From: Aliivibrio sp. EL58
GTDB taxonomy: Bacteria; Pseudomonadota; Gammaproteobacteria; Enterobacterales; Vibrionaceae
DNA: 64,000 nucleotides
Direction: 5' to 3'
Assembly (NCBI RefSeq): GCF_900312675.1
Contig: NZ_OMPC01000001.1
Coordinates: 913,633-977,632 of the forward strand
Positions 7,882 through 17,885 of this stretch are shown piece after piece (position 1 is the first letter of the stretch; each line of letters begins with the position of its first letter). The notes below the pieces were generated by a model, which worked only from the letters and a program-made list of their open reading frames with translations, did no database searches and was not told the DNA's origin. The position numbers and the translations under genes are program-made.

Positions 7882-9134
7882 GCTAACTTATGGTGTGCTC
7901 GTGAAAAATGCCCCGCACAAAATGCACCTACAATAGATAACTCTCCTGCTAAACATAAGGCAGCACATACTTCAGCTAACGCTTGTGATTTTCCTGCACC
8001 GTGCAGTCCCATCAATTCTAAACAGGCTTTTTGACTCGGTAATCCAGTTCCACCGCCAACCGTACCCAGCATTAAGTTTGGTAAGGTTACACTTGCGTAT
8101 AAATCGCCATTTTTATCCACTTCAATTCGTGTCATACCAATAGCAGATTCGGCCACACACGCAGCATCTTGACCACACGCAATATAAAGGGCAGCAAGCG
8201 CATTAGCATAATGAGCATTAATACCTATGGTGCCACTTAGTGTTGCGCCAACCGTACTCATCTGAGTAAATTGCATCATTTTTTCAGGTGTCGTGTGGAG
8301 ATACTTTTTAACTAATTCGGCAGGAATATGCGCCTCAGCGGTGACTTTTTTACCACGAACACTGCGCAAAGTTTGGCTGCTTGCTTTTTTATCTCCTGAT
8401 AAGTTGCCATCTAAATAGGCATTTTCTGGAGTAATTGGAGAGTGCTCCATGATGTAACTAAACACGGCATTGGTAGCGATGGTGACCATATTTTGTCCAG
8501 AAGCATCACCAGTTAAAAACTCAAAGACCAGATAAACATGATTGCCTTCAATACTTATATTAATGTCGCTGAGTTTACCGTGTGAAGTTGTCGCTTCTGC
8601 TAATTGTTTAAAGGTGTCGTATTGGGTAACGGCCCATGCCACAAATTGTCCAGCTTCAGCTAAACCAAAAAATGCAAAAGCAGGAGTACGAGTAACCCCT
8701 TCGTTTAATAGCATGGCACTTGCGCCACCACTTGCTGTTAGCAGTTGTGCCCCGCGATTATAAGAGGCCACTAAAGCCGCTTCTGTGGTTGCAAGAGGTA
8801 CTAAGTAATCATCATTGGCAAATAATCCATTCACACGTAATGGGCCAGCAAGACCAACGGGTAATTTCACCGTGCCAATAAAATGCTCGATATTCTTCTC
8901 GTACACATGGCTTTGGGCTTGAGTGTGCGGATCGAGTAATTCTGATTGCAGCTCAGGCTTTGCTAGCTTATCCCAACGGCGAGTAAGGTTCTTTTCTGTT
9001 AGATAAGGGCTAGGGGTGATTCTATTGGTTGGTCTTTCAAAATGAGGGTTGAGCGATTGCTCTAATTTATCTGCGGAGATATCGCCTCCTAAGATTGATA
9101 CATAGTCACGACGGTGCAGATTCAGTTTTGGCAT
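7875..9134 (-). CDS. mvaA: hydroxymethylglutaryl-CoA reductase
   Basis: A 419-residue HMG-CoA reductase, which converts HMG-CoA to mevalonate with NAD(P)H. All four catalytic residues of the class I enzyme can be placed: Glu118 in ATTEAAL, Lys249 in SGDKK, Asp323 in GQDAA and His409 in CAGHF. The cofactor motif usually written DAMGMNM reads DASGQNM (210-216) here, and GTVGGGTGLPSQ lies at 357-368. There is no membrane anchor, as usual for bacterial forms. No other mevalonate-pathway gene lies in the window. The ATG at 9134 has only a weak ribosome site. The gene diverges from speA. Confidence 0.92.
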   Translation of the reverse strand: MPKLNLHRRDYVSILGGDISADKLEQSLNPHFERPTNRITPSPYLTEKNLTRRWDKLAKPELQSELLDPHTQAQSHVYEKNIEHFIGTVKLPVGLAGPLRVNGLFANDDYLVPLATTEAALVASYNRGAQLLTASGGASAMLLNEGVTRTPAFAFFGLAEAGQFVAWAVTQYDTFKQLAEATTSHGKLSDINISIEGNHVYLVFEFLTGDASGQNMVTIATNAVFSYIMEHSPITPENAYLDGNLSGDKKASSQTLRSVRGKKVTAEAHIPAELVKKYLHTTPEKMMQFTQMSTVGATLSGTIGINAHYANALAALYIACGQDAACVAESAIGMTRIEVDKNGDLYASVTLPNLMLGTVGGGTGLPSQKACLELMGLHGAGKSQALAEVCAALCLAGELSIVGAFCAGHFSRAHHKLAR

Positions 9135-9445
9135 AGGAACATATTAATTACAGCAAATGTTAAGAGTGATTTTACTGAGTAATGAGAGAGAAACAAGAGA
9201 TAGATATAAACGGTTACAGTTTGCTTATATTTTAGGGGCTTATTAGGGCTAAGAGATGCAGATAAAACAACATTATAAAGATCACATTTATCGACAAGTT
9301 TTTTTGATTATCACGATAAATATTCATTATTGGACTACCTTTTAATAATGTTAGTTAATGCCGTCAACACTTCGCTAGATTGCGATGTTTGTTGGGTTAT
9401 GCCTCGATATTCCAACGAGGTATTTTCTGTTGATGGCCCTATTGT
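9135..9445. other. divergent intergenic region mvaA/speA
   Basis: A 311-base AT-rich gap holding promoters for both directions. ATTTATCG (9286-9293) and CGATAAAT (9314-9321) form an 8-bp inverted repeat around a T-rich spacer. The speA leader contains two overlapping possible hairpins at 9391-9420 (separate entry). I see no convincing ArgR, CRP or Fur site and no gene. Confidence 0.4.
9391..9420 (+). promoter_or_regulatory. overlapping alternative hairpins in the speA leader
   Basis: GTTGG (9391-9395) can pair with CCAAC (9412-9416), or CCTCG (9402-9406) can pair with CGAGG (9416-9420). The two stems share base 9416, so they compete. They lie 26 bases before the GTG start. A leader switch is possible, but stems of 5 bp can arise by chance. 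Confidence 0.3.
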
Positions 9446-11371
9446 GTGAGGTCTCTAGATTTGGAACATTCGGTTAATTTGGAACGCATCCGTGCTGAGT
9501 ATAATGTAAAGCATTGGAGCCAAGGTTTTTACGGTATTGATGATAATGGTGAAGTGTATGTTTCACCACGTAGTGAATCAGATCATCAAGTCCCATTAAG
9601 TCATATTGTGAATCAATTAGAGCAGCGAAATATTGGATTGCCTGCTTTGGTTCGTTTTCCTCAAATCGTACATCAGCGTGTACATAATATTTGTAACGCA
9701 TTTAACCAAGCGATTGAAGAATACCAATATGAAAACCATTATCTTCTTGTTTACCCTATTAAAGTAAACCAACAAAAAGAAGTGGTTGATGAAATTCTTG
9801 CAAGTCAGGCGCAATTAGAGCAAAAGCAATTAGGCTTAGAAGCGGGCAGTAAGCCTGAGCTATTGGCCGTATTAGCATTAGCTCAAAAAGCGAGTTCAGT
9901 GATTGTATGTAATGGTTATAAAGACCGTGAATACGTTCGCTTAGCGTTGATTGGTGAGAAACTTGGCCACAGTGTTTTTATCGTTCTAGAAAAATTATCA
10001 GAATTAGATTTAGTTCTATCTGAAGCAAAGGCATTAGGTGTAAAACCTCGCCTTGGTTTGCGTATTCGTCTGGCCTCTCAAGGTGCAGGTAAATGGCAAG
10101 CAAGTGGTGGTGAAAAATCGAAATTTGGCCTGTCTGCCTCTCAAGTATTGACGGTAATTAATCGTCTAAAAGCAGAAGATCAGTTAGATATTTTAGAGCT
10201 TGTTCATTTTCATCTTGGCTCACAAATGGCGAACATTCGTGATGTACGAAATGGCGTAAGTGAAGCGGCACGATTCTATTGCGAATTACGTGATATTGGC
10301 GCAAAACTTAAATACCTCGATGTAGGTGGTGGTTTAGCAGTTGATTATGATGGAACACGTAGCCAATCATCTAACTCAATGAACTACGGTTTGGCGGAAT
10401 ACGCGCGTAATATCGTGATGACCATTGGTGATATTTGTCAGCTTTACTCACAACCAATGCCAGTGATTATTTCTGAATCTGGACGTTCGTTAACCGCGCA
10501 TCACGCCGTGTTAATTACCAACGTTATTGGTACAGAAAGCTACACGCCAGAAGCAATAGAAGCGCCTTGTGGTGATGATCCTTTGTTATTACACAATATG
10601 TGGCGTAACCTAGAACAGTTAGAAAATGGCGGCGATGATCGCGCATTAATTGAGATTTATAACGATACTCAATGTGACGTAGCAGAAGCGCATAATCAGT
10701 TTGCAACAGGCATGATTAACCTTCAGCATCGTGCATGGGCAGAGCAAATATCATTACGCATTAACTATGAATTAAGCGTAAAAATGAGCACCAAGAACCG
10801 CTACCACCGTCCAATTCTAGATGAATTGAGTGAGCGTTTAGCGGATAAATTCTTTGTGAACTTCTCTCTGTTCCAATCATTACCCGATGCATGGGGCATT
10901 GATCAGGTATTCCCTGTAATGCCATTAAGTGGTCTTGATAATGCGGATGAACATCGCGCAGTGGTATTGGATATAACGTGTGACTCAGACGGTACGATTG
11001 ACCAATACGTTGATGGCCAAGGTATTGAAACTACACTGCCAGTACCAGCTTGGAACCCTGATGAGCCTTATTTGATGGGCTTCTTCTTAGTGGGTGCATA
11101 CCAAGAGATCTTGGGTGATATGCATAACCTATTTGGTGATACCCACAGCGTTGTTGTAAATGTTGATGAAAATGGTGAAGCGAATATTGATTACATCAAT
11201 GAAGGCGATACCGTTGAAGATATGATGCGTTATGTGCATATCGATGTAGATTTGATCCGTCAAAACTACAAAGACATGGTAACAGCGAAAGTAGCAAAAG
11301 AAGAACAACAAAGCGTGCTTGAAGAGTTAGAGCAGGGCTTGATGGGTTACACCTATTTGGAAGATTTTTAA
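9446..11371 (+). CDS. speA: biosynthetic arginine decarboxylase
   Basis: A 641-residue PLP-dependent enzyme that turns arginine into agmatine, the first step of the arginine route to putrescine. It belongs to the alanine-racemase-fold decarboxylases. The PLP lysine is K106 in YPIKVNQQ, the phosphate-binding glycine region lies around [12 protein letters not shown], and the C-terminal active-site cysteine is C512 in TCDSDG. Length and colinearity match SpeA across proteobacteria. The start is a GTG at 9446 without a clear ribosome site; a TTG at 9461 preceded by GAGG is an alternative that removes five residues. The stop overlaps the speB start by one base (TAATG), so SpeA and SpeB are coupled. 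Confidence 0.96.
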   Translation: MRSLDLEHSVNLERIRAEYNVKHWSQGFYGIDDNGEVYVSPRSESDHQVPLSHIVNQLEQRNIGLPALVRFPQIVHQRVHNICNAFNQAIEEYQYENHYLLVYPIKVNQQKEVVDEILASQAQLEQKQLGLEAGSKPELLAVLALAQKASSVIVCNGYKDREYVRLALIGEKLGHSVFIVLEKLSELDLVLSEAKALGVKPRLGLRIRLASQGAGKWQASGGEKSKFGLSASQVLTVINRLKAEDQLDILELVHFHLGSQMANIRDVRNGVSEAARFYCELRDIGAKLKYLDVGGGLAVDYDGTRSQSSNSMNYGLAEYARNIVMTIGDICQLYSQPMPVIISESGRSLTAHHAVLITNVIGTESYTPEAIEAPCGDDPLLLHNMWRNLEQLENGGDDRALIEIYNDTQCDVAEAHNQFATGMINLQHRAWAEQISLRINYELSVKMSTKNRYHRPILDELSERLADKFFVNFSLFQSLPDAWGIDQVFPVMPLSGLDNADEHRAVVLDITCDSDGTIDQYVDGQGIETTLPVPAWNPDEPYLMGFFLVGAYQEILGDMHNLFGDTHSVVVNVDENGEANIDYINEGDTVEDMMRYVHIDVDLIRQNYKDMVTAKVAKEEQQSVLEELEQGLMGYTYLEDF

Positions 11372-12297
11372 TGAACGATTTATTCACCAAAAAAGATTAT
11401 TCATTGTACTCAAATGCAATGACATTTATGCGTCGTCCATTGGTGCAAAACCCAATTGATAACGATGCAGATATCGTTGTTCTAGGTGCGCCATTAGATA
11501 TGGCTACCTCTGGTCGTCCTGGTGCGCGTTTAGGCCCTGATGCGATCCGTCGTGCGTCAGTAAATTTATCGTGGGAAGGTAAAAAATTCCCATGGGACTT
11601 CAATGTATTTGATCATACTAAAGTCATTGATGCCGGTGATTTAGTGTTTGATACCGGTGATGCTGAAGACTTTACTGTACGTCTTGAAGCGGCGGCTGAT
11701 GCGATTCTAGATAATGGTAAAACGCTGTTAGGTTTAGGCGGCGATCACTTTATCACGCTTCCATTACTTCGTTCTTATGCGAAAAAATACGGTGAAATGG
11801 CATTGATTCATTTTGATGCTCACACGGATACTTATAGTCATGGTAGCCGTTACGATCACGGCACTATGTTCTATCATGCACCAAACGAAGGGTTAATTTC
11901 ACCAGAGCATTCTGTTCAGATTGGTATTCGTACTGAGTATGACCAAAAAGATCATGGCTTTAATGTGATCAATGCGATGCAAGCGAATGACATGAGTGTT
12001 GATGCAATTATCGAACAAGTAAAAGGTATTGTTGGCGACAAACCAGTCTACCTAACGTTTGATATTGATTGTCTTGATCCTGCGTTTGCTCCGGGTACAG
12101 GAACCCCTGTGTGTGGTGGCTTGAACTCAGATAAGATCTTAAAAATCATTCGTGGTTTGCAAGGTATCAACATGGTAGGTATGGATGTGGTAGAAGTATC
12201 ACCTGCGTATGACCAAAGTGATATCACAGCATTAGCAGGCGCGACGATAGCTCTTGAATTATTATATGTTTGGACGGCGAATCGTTTAAACAAATAA
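11371..12297 (+). CDS. speB: agmatinase
   Basis: A 308-residue ureohydrolase that cleaves agmatine to putrescine and urea. The binuclear manganese ligands are all present: H126 in GGDHF, D149, H151 and D153 in FDAHTDTY, and D231 and D233 in [15 protein letters not shown]. These positions are nearly identical to E. coli SpeB. It is translationally coupled to speA, so arginine goes to putrescine within one operon. A bidirectional terminator follows at 12322-12351. Confidence 0.97.
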   Translation: MNDLFTKKDYSLYSNAMTFMRRPLVQNPIDNDADIVVLGAPLDMATSGRPGARLGPDAIRRASVNLSWEGKKFPWDFNVFDHTKVIDAGDLVFDTGDAEDFTVRLEAAADAILDNGKTLLGLGGDHFITLPLLRSYAKKYGEMALIHFDAHTDTYSHGSRYDHGTMFYHAPNEGLISPEHSVQIGIRTEYDQKDHGFNVINAMQANDMSVDAIIEQVKGIVGDKPVYLTFDIDCLDPAFAPGTGTPVCGGLNSDKILKIIRGLQGINMVGMDVVEVSPAYDQSDITALAGATIALELLYVWTANRLNK

Positions 12298-12315
12298 GAA
12301 TGATAAGCTTTGAGT

Positions 12316-12351
12316 AAAAATAAACCCGTTGAATGAGAGTTCAACGGGTTT
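12316..12351. terminator. bidirectional terminator between speB and the M15-type peptidase
   Basis: The 12-bp perfect arms AAACCCGTTGAA (12322-12333) and TTCAACGGGTTT (12340-12351) enclose a 6-base loop. The A-run at 12316-12321 gives the T-tract for the leftward transcript. The rightward T-tract is poor. Confidence 0.85.
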
Positions 12352-12358
12352 ATGCTTT

Positions 12359-13267
12359 TCAGGATTTAAAGCAGCGAGATTCTGATACTTGTGCTTTCTT
12401 GTTTATCGCTTGCATAACCGCGTTAGGGTTTGCTTTATATAGGCGATTTAAAGAGGTCATTGTTTTTAATTCTGTTTGTAAATATGAACTATAATCTTTA
12501 AAGCTATTCATATTTTCTGAGCCATAGTTGTTTTGGCAAGATTGAACCCAATTAACGTAGTTCGTAAAAAATTTCGATGCCTCTTTGGTTGGCATTGCTG
12601 TCATCAAATACGCCATATCTCGGCTGGTTTGAAAATGCTGAAAATCAATTGGTGTGTCCCAATAGCCACCCCAATAGATGAATCCATTTTTAGCAAAAAG
12701 ATTAATGACCTCTTCTGCAAATCCTTTTCTATCTTCCTTACCTAAACGTTGTAACATTCGATTTGAATATTCGTGGCCTTTTAGCGGTTTGAATGTTGCG
12801 GTTCCCCAAGAGGTAAATTCAACGAACGGATTTTGTAGGGGATTGATATCAATAGCAACGCCATAAGCATGCAAAGAAAGCGATGATTTCCCCGCAATCG
12901 GTCGGTAGTTAAATGCTGAGGTGTTATTGGCATCCATTGATTTAATATCGTTGCCAGCGTAATACTCGATGGGTTTTGCTTGGGCAATAGGGAAACCTTG
13001 TTGATAAAGCTCAGCAAAAATACGTTCAACATGAGGCGCCACAGCATCTAATACAATCAGCTTACCTGACGCAGTTTTTCCATTAAAGGTGTAATGCTGA
13101 AAGGTCACATTACGCAAACGGTCACATTGCACTGGTGCTTTAGTAGACATAACACTTTTACCAATCATGGCTTGGCATTGAGATGAACTAAGTGGAGTCA
13201 CGTTAGCCCAAAGCGAAGTGGAAAAAGCAGTGACAATAACCGCGCTTATTATAGGAATGATTTTCAT
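12359..13267 (-). CDS. exported M15-type (VanY-like) peptidase
   Basis: A 302-residue exported protein; residues 1-21 are a signal peptide (cleavage after LWA). The D-alanyl-D-alanine carboxypeptidase fold of the M15 extensin-like group is shown by SLHAYGVAIDINPLQNP (131-147), giving zinc ligands H133 and D140, and by FIYWGGYW with DFQHFQ, giving H211. It probably trims peptidoglycan peptides in the periplasm. Four cysteines in the mature protein may form disulfides. It is transcribed alone. Confidence 0.85.
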   Translation of the reverse strand: MKIIPIISAVIVTAFSTSLWANVTPLSSSQCQAMIGKSVMSTKAPVQCDRLRNVTFQHYTFNGKTASGKLIVLDAVAPHVERIFAELYQQGFPIAQAKPIEYYAGNDIKSMDANNTSAFNYRPIAGKSSLSLHAYGVAIDINPLQNPFVEFTSWGTATFKPLKGHEYSNRMLQRLGKEDRKGFAEEVINLFAKNGFIYWGGYWDTPIDFQHFQTSRDMAYLMTAMPTKEASKFFTNYVNWVQSCQNNYGSENMNSFKDYSSYLQTELKTMTSLNRLYKANPNAVMQAINKKAQVSESRCFKS

Positions 13268-13402
13268 TTTTAGGGTACCTAACCATGTACTGATGAATTA
13301 CTTTATGTATTGATAATAAATGTATAGCAGGACTATGACAGTATTTATTTAGCGATGTAGAGTAAATATCACCCCATTAATTAAGGTGATACTGCTTCAA
13401 AG

Positions 13403-13508
13403 TTACTTTTGTCTAATTTTAAGAAAGGATAAGAGGAGAGTGGTGGACATAAACAAACACTAGGGATAGAATTTTGATGTTTTACTTAGTGTCTATAGAC
13501 AAAAGTAA
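13403..13508. repeat. 106-bp element bounded by a perfect 13-bp inverted repeat
   Basis: TTACTTTTGTCTA (13403-13415) is the exact reverse complement of TAGACAAAAGTAA (13496-13508). Inside, ACACTA (13457-13462) pairs with TAGTGT (13487-13492), giving a nested fold. It could be a structured leader or small RNA, a small MITE-like element, or a pair of operators. No target-site duplication is evident. Confidence 0.45.
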
Positions 13509-13562
13509 TCATTCTTGTATTTATGCCATTGATGGCTTTTATAAAATCAGGGAAAGATACCT

Positions 13563-13598
13563 ATCTGGATAAGTTTTAGTATTAAGGGTTATCCAGAT
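13563..13598. promoter_or_regulatory. 10-bp dyad in the DUF748 leader
   Basis: ATCTGGATAA (13563-13572) and TTATCCAGAT (13589-13598) are perfect inverted repeats with a 16-base spacer. They end 46 bases before the ATG. This could be an operator or a leader hairpin. The right arm runs into the 14-mer CAGATGAGTATCCG. Confidence 0.45.
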
Positions 13599-13607
13599 GA
13601 GTATCCG
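13594..13607 (+). repeat. 14-mer CAGATGAGTATCCG, copy 1
   Basis: The identical 14-mer recurs at 20760-20773. In both places AAGGGTTA precedes it and ATATAGACG follows it. The shared order suggests a common regulatory element rather than chance. Confidence 0.35.
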
Positions 13608-13644
13608 ATTCTTGTCGATATAGACGTAGGAGTAGAGAGTCATA

Positions 13645-16600
13645 ATGTCGAACAAATTCAAAATAGCAATAGCCAAGTTTCGTGCATTTCCGCGTCGAAT
13701 TCGTTGGAGTACTTATGCGATAAGTAGCTACCTTTTTTACGCAGCATTGCTTGGTTTACTCGTTCCTTATATTGCTAAACAGCAGATCCCAGAGCAAGTG
13801 TCTAAGTTGATCGAGCGGCCAGTGACATTGACGGATATTTCGATTAATCCATTTACCCTTCAGTTTGACGTTCATCAGTTTGCTATTTTAGAAGAATCGG
13901 CGCCTTTTGTTAGCTTTGAAGATGCCCGTATTCAAGTTAACTTTTGGGAGTCTATTTTCAATGCCGCAATTTCAGTTGAATATATCTCATTAGATAAGCC
14001 TTACATTAATATTGAACGTTTGAATAATAGTGACACATTAGCTTTTAATTTTAGCGATATTTTAGATGCAGTTGCTCGTAATACTGTAACAAGTGAGGCT
14101 CCAGAACCTAACGTTGATGAGACTACTGATCGACATGCTCCGCTATTCCCTGTTCTAATTAAACAAACTGCATTGACTCAAGGTAATGTGCGCTTTTTTG
14201 ATGGTGTGACAGCAACAGAATTAGCGTATCCAGATATTAATGTCACGTTAGGTGCGTTTTCTACCCAAAGCTTATTCACAGATGCAGAGAAAAAGAATAA
14301 CTACCATTTGCAAATTACCGATGCAGATTCTGGCAAGGTAGAGCTTAAAGGCGAAGTGCAATTAAAACCGCTAGAAGTGCTTGGTGATATTAAGGTTCAA
14401 CACATTCAATTGCCACGCTTATGGGGCTTTATTGAAAAAGACATTATTGCCAAATTAACCTCGGGTAATGTAAATTTTTCATCAAACTATCATTTGGCTC
14501 AAACCATCGGTGACACCGAGAGTGGTGATACGATTAGTATTACTACTGATAAGGGCATGTTCTCTGTTAATGATTTGAATTTTAATGCTGAGGGCAAATC
14601 GATTGTCTCTTTGCCTGATTTTTCAGTCAATGGTATTGCGACGAATGTAGAGAAGCAAACCGTTAACATTGATTCTGTTACTTCTCATGGTTTAAATGTA
14701 TCAGCAAAGGTTGATGATAAAGGGGCCGATCTTGTTAGATTATTCACTCCTAAATTTATTACAGAAGCAGCAAAAGAAAATAAAGCGGAACCTATAGAAA
14801 AAGAGCCAAAATCAACGGTTGATGCACCTTCATGGTTAGTGACACTTGATGGTGTAGAAATTAAAAACTATCAGTTAAACGTCGAAGAAAAAGTCGTTAC
14901 CAAAAAAGCCAACCAATGGCAGATCTCCCCAATTAACTTAACGACAAGTCAGATTGTAAGTGATTTATCTAAACCGATAGATTTTGATTTCTTCACGTCG
15001 GTTAATGGTAAAGGTGACATTAGCGTTAAAGGCCAAGCCGATGCTAAACAACAAGCCGTATTAGCTGATATTGATGTGAAATCACTGAAGTTAGCGCAAT
15101 TCCAGCCTTATTTAGCAACCGCTGTAAATGCGACGCTAACCAAAGGGGAAGTGAGTACGCAAGCTAAGTTAGACGCAAATGCAAAAGGTAAAGTTGAGGT
15201 GAGCGGTGGCGTTCAAGTAAACCACCTTTCAATTCGTGATAATAAGTTAAGAAAACCGTTTGTAAAATGGCGTTCATTGGCGGTCAATAAGTTTGATTTT
15301 GATTTGCAAAAAAACAAATTAGCAGTCGATACGCTAAGTTTAAGCCAACCTTATGCGCGAGTGGTGATCAATGAAGATCGTACAACTAATATCGGTGACT
15401 TGATTGTCGCTCAACCAAGCACGAAAAAGAAAAAGGCAGCATCTGTAAAAGCGAAGAGTAAGAAAGAGAAGCCGTTTGCATTAAGTGTTCGAAAAATAGC
15501 GTTTAATAATGGTTCAGCGTTCTTTGCTGATAACTCACTCACGCCGAATTTCTCTTCAGGTATTGAGCAATTAAAAGGCAATGTCGGTCATGTATCGAGT
15601 ATTCCAGGAACGAAAGCAACGGTTGATATCAGCGGTAATATTGAAAAATACGCACCGGTAAAAGTGAAGGGCGAAATAAACCCATTACTTAAACAGCCTT
15701 ACTTGGATCTTGATGTCATATTCCAAAGTGTAGAGCTAACAACGGTAAACCCTTACTCAGGTACGTACGCAGGCCATTACATTGATAAAGGCCAATTAAC
15801 ATTAGCGCTTAACTATAAATTAGAAAATAACCAATTAAAGGGTGAAAATCACGTTATTATCGACCAACTACAGCTAGGTAAAGCCAGTGATAGTGATATC
15901 GCGACCTCACTGCCATTAGAGTTGGCTATCGCTTTACTGCAAGATAATAATGGAGTAATTGACTTAGGGGTTGAAGTCTCTGGTGATGTCAACGATCCAG
16001 AATTCAGCCTTGGTGCGGTGATTTGGAGTACGATTTCAAACATCATAACTAAAGCAGTAACTGCGCCATTCTCGTTTATTGCAGGCCTTGCGGACTCAGA
16101 TGAAGAATTAAATGTGATCGCGTTTGATTTTGGTACGAATACGTTAACGACGGAAGAGCAAGAGAAGTTAAAAACACTGGGTTCTGCACTAGAAACTCGC
16201 CCGAAATTAAAGCTAACCGTTGATGGAGCAGTAAATGCACCAGAAGACAGTAAAGCGTTAGCTCTTGCGCAATTTAATGAGAAACTTGCCGAGAGCGCGC
16301 AAATGAGCGTTGCCGAATTTCCTGCGAATTTAAGTGCGAGTACGATGCCAACTTCTGGGAAATTATCTGATGGATTACAAAAGCTTTATAAAGCCGAATT
16401 TGGTGAAAAAGCGAGTAAAGTAGAAGATAAAATTGAAGATGAGCAAGATGAAAAGGGTGTAGAGCTAACCGATGAAGAGTTAGATCAGCGCTGGCATATT
16501 GCGTTGTATAATTTAGTGCTTAATAAGCAAGAAATCGCAAAAGGTGAATTAGGTCAACTGGCGCAACAACGTGCTCAAGCAGTAAAAGCCTATTTGGTTG

Positions 16601-16701
16601 ATATCGTTAAAGTTGATGCATCTCGTGTATTTTTACTTGATAGCCGATTCGATATTGAGCAAGACACGAGTAGCGTATTACTAACACTTGAAGCTAAGTA
16701 A
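13645..16701 (+). CDS. DUF748 AsmA-like envelope protein
   Basis: A 1018-residue DUF748 protein, related to the AsmA/YhdP/TamB group of long beta-groove proteins implicated in moving lipids between membranes. One N-terminal membrane anchor (about 24-44) is followed by a very long periplasmic part rich in beta-strand. A lysine-rich break lies at about 593-608 (KKKKAASVKAKSKKEK). The C-terminal third carries the most conserved DUF748 segment (PYSGTYAGHYIDKGQLTLAL, then LPLELAIALLQDNNGVIDLG). The last 200 residues contain an acidic linker and an OmpA-like stretch. TAGGAG lies before the ATG. It is a single-gene unit ending in a strong terminator. Confidence 0.85.
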   Translation: MSNKFKIAIAKFRAFPRRIRWSTYAISSYLFYAALLGLLVPYIAKQQIPEQVSKLIERPVTLTDISINPFTLQFDVHQFAILEESAPFVSFEDARIQVNFWESIFNAAISVEYISLDKPYINIERLNNSDTLAFNFSDILDAVARNTVTSEAPEPNVDETTDRHAPLFPVLIKQTALTQGNVRFFDGVTATELAYPDINVTLGAFSTQSLFTDAEKKNNYHLQITDADSGKVELKGEVQLKPLEVLGDIKVQHIQLPRLWGFIEKDIIAKLTSGNVNFSSNYHLAQTIGDTESGDTISITTDKGMFSVNDLNFNAEGKSIVSLPDFSVNGIATNVEKQTVNIDSVTSHGLNVSAKVDDKGADLVRLFTPKFITEAAKENKAEPIEKEPKSTVDAPSWLVTLDGVEIKNYQLNVEEKVVTKKANQWQISPINLTTSQIVSDLSKPIDFDFFTSVNGKGDISVKGQADAKQQAVLADIDVKSLKLAQFQPYLATAVNATLTKGEVSTQAKLDANAKGKVEVSGGVQVNHLSIRDNKLRKPFVKWRSLAVNKFDFDLQKNKLAVDTLSLSQPYARVVINEDRTTNIGDLIVAQPSTKKKKAASVKAKSKKEKPFALSVRKIAFNNGSAFFADNSLTPNFSSGIEQLKGNVGHVSSIPGTKATVDISGNIEKYAPVKVKGEINPLLKQPYLDLDVIFQSVELTTVNPYSGTYAGHYIDKGQLTLALNYKLENNQLKGENHVIIDQLQLGKASDSDIATSLPLELAIALLQDNNGVIDLGVEVSGDVNDPEFSLGAVIWSTISNIITKAVTAPFSFIAGLADSDEELNVIAFDFGTNTLTTEEQEKLKTLGSALETRPKLKLTVDGAVNAPEDSKALALAQFNEKLAESAQMSVAEFPANLSASTMPTSGKLSDGLQKLYKAEFGEKASKVEDKIEDEQDEKGVELTDEELDQRWHIALYNLVLNKQEIAKGELGQLAQQRAQAVKAYLVDIVKVDASRVFLLDSRFDIEQDTSSVLLTLEAK

Positions 16702-16742
16702 ACTCAAGCTCAATAGTTACTGGGATTGATTCAGTGAGATAG

Positions 16743-16778
16743 AAAAATGGCGACCAAATGAATCTGGTCGCCATTTTT
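16743..16778. terminator. bidirectional terminator DUF748/tas
   Basis: AAAAATGGCGACCA (16743-16756) and TGGTCGCCATTTTT (16765-16778) form a perfect 14-bp stem with an 8-base loop, with A/T tracts on both sides for convergent genes. Confidence 0.9.
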
Positions 16779-16799
16779 ATTTGTTATTTAGATTCTTTT

Positions 16800-17852
16800 T
16801 TAGAACGGCATTGGGTACTTTTTAAAGACTAGATTAATATCTGAAATAGCTTCGTCACTTAATGGTTTTGAAAAAGCGTCAATGTCTTCTTTCAATTGCT
16901 CTAGAGACGTTGCGCCAATAATAGTTGATGTCACTCCATCCACTTGGTCACACCATGCTAATGCAAGCTGACAAGGTGTATAACCGTGTTTTTCTGCCAC
17001 TTGCATATACGCTCGTACCGCTTCATTTGCAGCTGGCGTATCTCGGAAAATACCATTACGTTGTGAGAACGTCCAACGGCTGCCTTCTGGCATTTTTCCA
17101 TCTAAGTATTTGCCACTTAACATTCCGCCCGCTAATGGTGACCACGGCAAATAGGCCACCTCTTCGTGAATGCAGTTTTCGATTAAATAAGGCCAGTCTT
17201 TAGCGTGTAATAAACTGAATTCATTTTGAATTGATACCATTCTTGGTAAATCGTATTTAGCACTCAGTTTAAGGTAAGTGTTGATGCCCCAAGGCGTGTC
17301 GTCTGATAATCCGATATGGCGGATCTTACCTGCTTTAACACATTCATTTAATGCTTGTAAGATTTCAAGCATATCGGCTTCTTCTTTTTTCGCATCAAAA
17401 TTACTGAACTTGAACTGATTAGGAAAATGCTTACCAAAATGTGGAGAAGTACGGTTTGGCCAGTGCAATTGGTACAGATCAATATAATCCGTTTGTAGAC
17501 GAGCAAGTGATGCATCTACCGCAGCAATGACGGCTTCACCTGTAATCGGTGCACCTTCACGAACCCAAGGTAATCCCGGACCTGCGATTTTAGAGGCTAA
17601 GATAATCTCTTTACGTCGTTCAGGGTTTGCAGCTAACCAATTACCAATAATGGTTTCTGTTTTACCGTAGGTATCAGGCGAGGGTGGCACTGCATACATC
17701 TCAGCCGTATCAATGAAATTAATACCTTGGCTAAGTGCATAGTCAATTTGTTGATTGGCATCTTCTTGATTGTTTTGCTTTCCCCAAGTCATGCTACCTA
17801 AGCAGATACGAGAGACAGAGAGATTGCTGCTACCAAGTGTTGAGTATTCCAT
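16800..17852 (-). CDS. tas: aldo/keto reductase, Tas family
   Basis: A 350-residue NADP(H)-dependent aldo/keto reductase. The catalytic tetrad is visible: D48 and Y53 in FIDTAEMY, K88 in ASKIAG and H130 in LYQLHWPNR. Length and segments such as SPDTYGKTE and the LPWSPLAGG stretch match E. coli Tas. The physiological substrate is not known. It follows the fetB-like gene on the same strand after 33 bases, so they are probably cotranscribed. Confidence 0.88.
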   Translation of the reverse strand: MEYSTLGSSNLSVSRICLGSMTWGKQNNQEDANQQIDYALSQGINFIDTAEMYAVPPSPDTYGKTETIIGNWLAANPERRKEIILASKIAGPGLPWVREGAPITGEAVIAAVDASLARLQTDYIDLYQLHWPNRTSPHFGKHFPNQFKFSNFDAKKEEADMLEILQALNECVKAGKIRHIGLSDDTPWGINTYLKLSAKYDLPRMVSIQNEFSLLHAKDWPYLIENCIHEEVAYLPWSPLAGGMLSGKYLDGKMPEGSRWTFSQRNGIFRDTPAANEAVRAYMQVAEKHGYTPCQLALAWCDQVDGVTSTIIGATSLEQLKEDIDAFSKPLSDEAISDINLVFKKYPMPF

Positions 17853-17885
17853 TTGAGAAGGTTCCTTTATTTGATTTTTATTAGA

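Larger units (their letters stand above)
13268..13644. other. intergenic region with several inverted repeats before the DUF748 gene
   Basis: A 377-base gap between divergent genes, with no open frame of note. It holds TATCACC/GGTGATA (13367-13391), a long-range 13-bp inverted repeat (13403-13508), a 10-bp hairpin (13563-13598) and a 14-mer shared with the gap at 20656-21129. The last two lie in the leader of the DUF748 gene. Confidence 0.5.

Noticed and set aside
9280-9345. ArgR box before speA
   Set aside because: Only a partial TATTCATTA half matches; the dyad present is ATTTATCG/CGATAAAT, not an ARG box.
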